Shown here: one piece after another, positions 63,334 to 64,000 of the stretch
How positions within the stretch are numbered: position 1 is the first letter of the stretch
Layout: the number at the start of each line of letters is the position of its first letter
Source of the DNA: Calothrix sp. PCC 7716
GTDB lineage: Bacteria; Cyanobacteriota; Cyanobacteriia; Cyanobacteriales; Nostocaceae
DNA length: 64,000 nucleotides
Assembly: GCF_019977735.1 (NCBI RefSeq)
Contig: NZ_AP025022.1
Location: 1 to 64,000, forward strand
Reading direction: 5' to 3'
The notes under the pieces: model-generated
Told to the model about the DNA's origin: nothing
The model's database searches: none
Seen by the model: only the letters and a program-made list of their open reading frames with translations
Position numbers and translations under genes: made by a program

Positions 63334-63801
63334 ATGCAACAAGTTGTTTTACTAGATGCCAATCCTTTATCACAGGTTACTCATCCTAAAATCAAGCCAG
63401 AAGTAAAAAATTGGATGCAATATTTGCGAGACAATAATATTGCTTTAAAAGCTCCAGAAATCTCTGTTTATGAGGTCAGGCGAGAGTTAATAAGGTTAGA
63501 TAATAACAAAAGCATTAATCGACTTAACCGATTTATAAGTCACAGTTTAATACCTATTGATTCAGAAACATTTGAACAAGCTGCTATATTTTGGGCAGAA
63601 GTGAGGAAGCAAGGAAAACCAACATCCGATGATAAAAGCTTAGATTGCGATGCCATTCTTGCAGCACAAGCACTACAGCAGTTTGAATACTATGACGAGG
63701 TTACTGTTATTACGACTAATGTTAAACATATAGAACGTTTTGCAGCAAACAACGAGTTAGAGGTAGTTGATTGGGAAACTACCTTGAGTAATTTTACCTA
63801 A
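63334..63801 (+). CDS. PIN-domain toxin (VapC-like)
   Basis: A 155-residue PIN-domain RNase. It has D in VLLDANPLS (about 8), E in ISVYEVRREL (about 47), D in DCDAILAAQAL (about 108) and the final TTNVKHIERF region. Catalytic acids are near complete. Paired with the gene upstream as a toxin-antitoxin module, the fourth in the window. Confidence 0.75.
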   Translation: MQQVVLLDANPLSQVTHPKIKPEVKNWMQYLRDNNIALKAPEISVYEVRRELIRLDNNKSINRLNRFISHSLIPIDSETFEQAAIFWAEVRKQGKPTSDDKSLDCDAILAAQALQQFEYYDEVTVITTNVKHIERFAANNELEVVDWETTLSNFT

Positions 63802-63820
63802 AATCGGGAGCATTACAACG

Positions 63821-63985
63821 ATGCAAACACCAAAATACAATAATCGCTATGCGCGCGCTTACAGAAAAGGACTTCTCAAACCATATTGCTGGAAAACACA
63901 CTGGATAACGGCGCCTCTCATAGCTTGTCTACCCTTCCTAAAATCACCTTACATTTTGTCTACTTGCTTCTCTAGAATCGGGTAA
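63821..63985 (+). CDS. Possible small protein downstream of the PIN toxin
   Basis: A 54-residue frame (MQTPKYNNRYARAYRKGLLK, then PYCWKTHWITAPLIACL) with a GGGAG ribosome-binding-like site 11 nt upstream. Basic N-terminus, hydrophobic middle. No family recognised, and chance cannot be excluded. Confidence 0.3.
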   Translation: MQTPKYNNRYARAYRKGLLKPYCWKTHWITAPLIACLPFLKSPYILSTCFSRIG

Positions 63986-64000
63986 TATTTTTTGTTCTTC

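Overview
The window looks like part of a large plasmid, or a plasmid-like replicon, from a filamentous (Nostocales-type) cyanobacterium. The evidence is family content: a ParA/ParB pair, a MobV-type relaxase fused to a primase-like TOPRIM module, a remnant of a cyanobacterial DUF3854/CyRepA1-like replication protein, a CcbP-like calcium-binding protein, a CHASE2 kinase, DUF928, CHAT-TPR, two-partner-secretion exoproteins, and several toxin-antitoxin pairs. Genes run off the left edge, so this is a segment of something larger. No rRNA, tRNA or CRISPR array was seen. The palindrome GGCGCC occurs about 90 times by hand count, while the usual cyanobacterial palindrome GCGATCGC was seen once, so GGCGCC looks like a substitute 'HIP' sequence of this host.

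Layout. 1-1.0 kb: two overlapping GTPase genes, the first truncated by the window. 1.2-4.6 kb: a RelE/ParE-type toxin-antitoxin pair, parA-parB and a CcbP-like gene, studded with a 20-bp palindrome (core ATAACGTTAT), two copies of which lie inside parB. 4.7-7.6 kb: a UPF1-like superfamily 1 helicase, then a 125-bp inverted repeat, a VapC/DUF104 toxin-antitoxin pair, a MobV relaxase-primase and a repeat-rich 1.3-kb non-coding region (candidate oriT/ori). 11.7-21.3 kb: an accessory island almost free of GGCGCC, carrying an exonuclease-like membrane-anchored protein, a HEPN-type protein, an 897-residue GIY-YIG nuclease with three zinc modules and five exact 81-residue repeats, a thioredoxin-fold protein, and a caspase/membrane-effector operon whose two proteins share an amyloid/RHIM-like motif. 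21.3-26.8 kb: tyrosine recombinases (one broken), small proteins, a frameshifted toxin with intact antitoxin, a 10-bp iteron array and a broken replication gene. 27.5-30.8 kb: a RecB/Cas4-like nuclease plus DEDD exonuclease plus IS66 transposase in one polypeptide, behind a small DNA-associated protein gene.

31-38.5 kb: a signalling cassette (kinase-like membrane protein, LuxR-type response regulator, CHASE2 histidine kinase, two secreted proteins, CHAT-TPR protein). 38.8-43.0 kb: a dynamin-like GTPase with three small partners. 43.2-54.3 kb: two filamentous-haemagglutinin exoproteins, three related small secreted proteins and one FhaC/ShlB transporter, with clear segmental duplication. 54.6-55.9 kb: an Rpn/DUF2887 nuclease and non-coding repeats.

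55.9-62.2 kb: a compact minus-strand operon led by a ParM-like actin and ending in a membrane P-loop ATPase, suggesting a second segregation or DNA-transfer machine. A divergent 54-residue ribbon-helix-helix gene beside it is flanked by 10-bp repeats that recur in the iteron array at 25.7 kb. 62.9-63.8 kb: an antitoxin/PIN toxin pair. So the plasmid probably maintains itself by two partition systems and at least four toxin-antitoxin modules, mobilises through MobV, and carries a conflict/cell-death island and a surface-protein secretion island.
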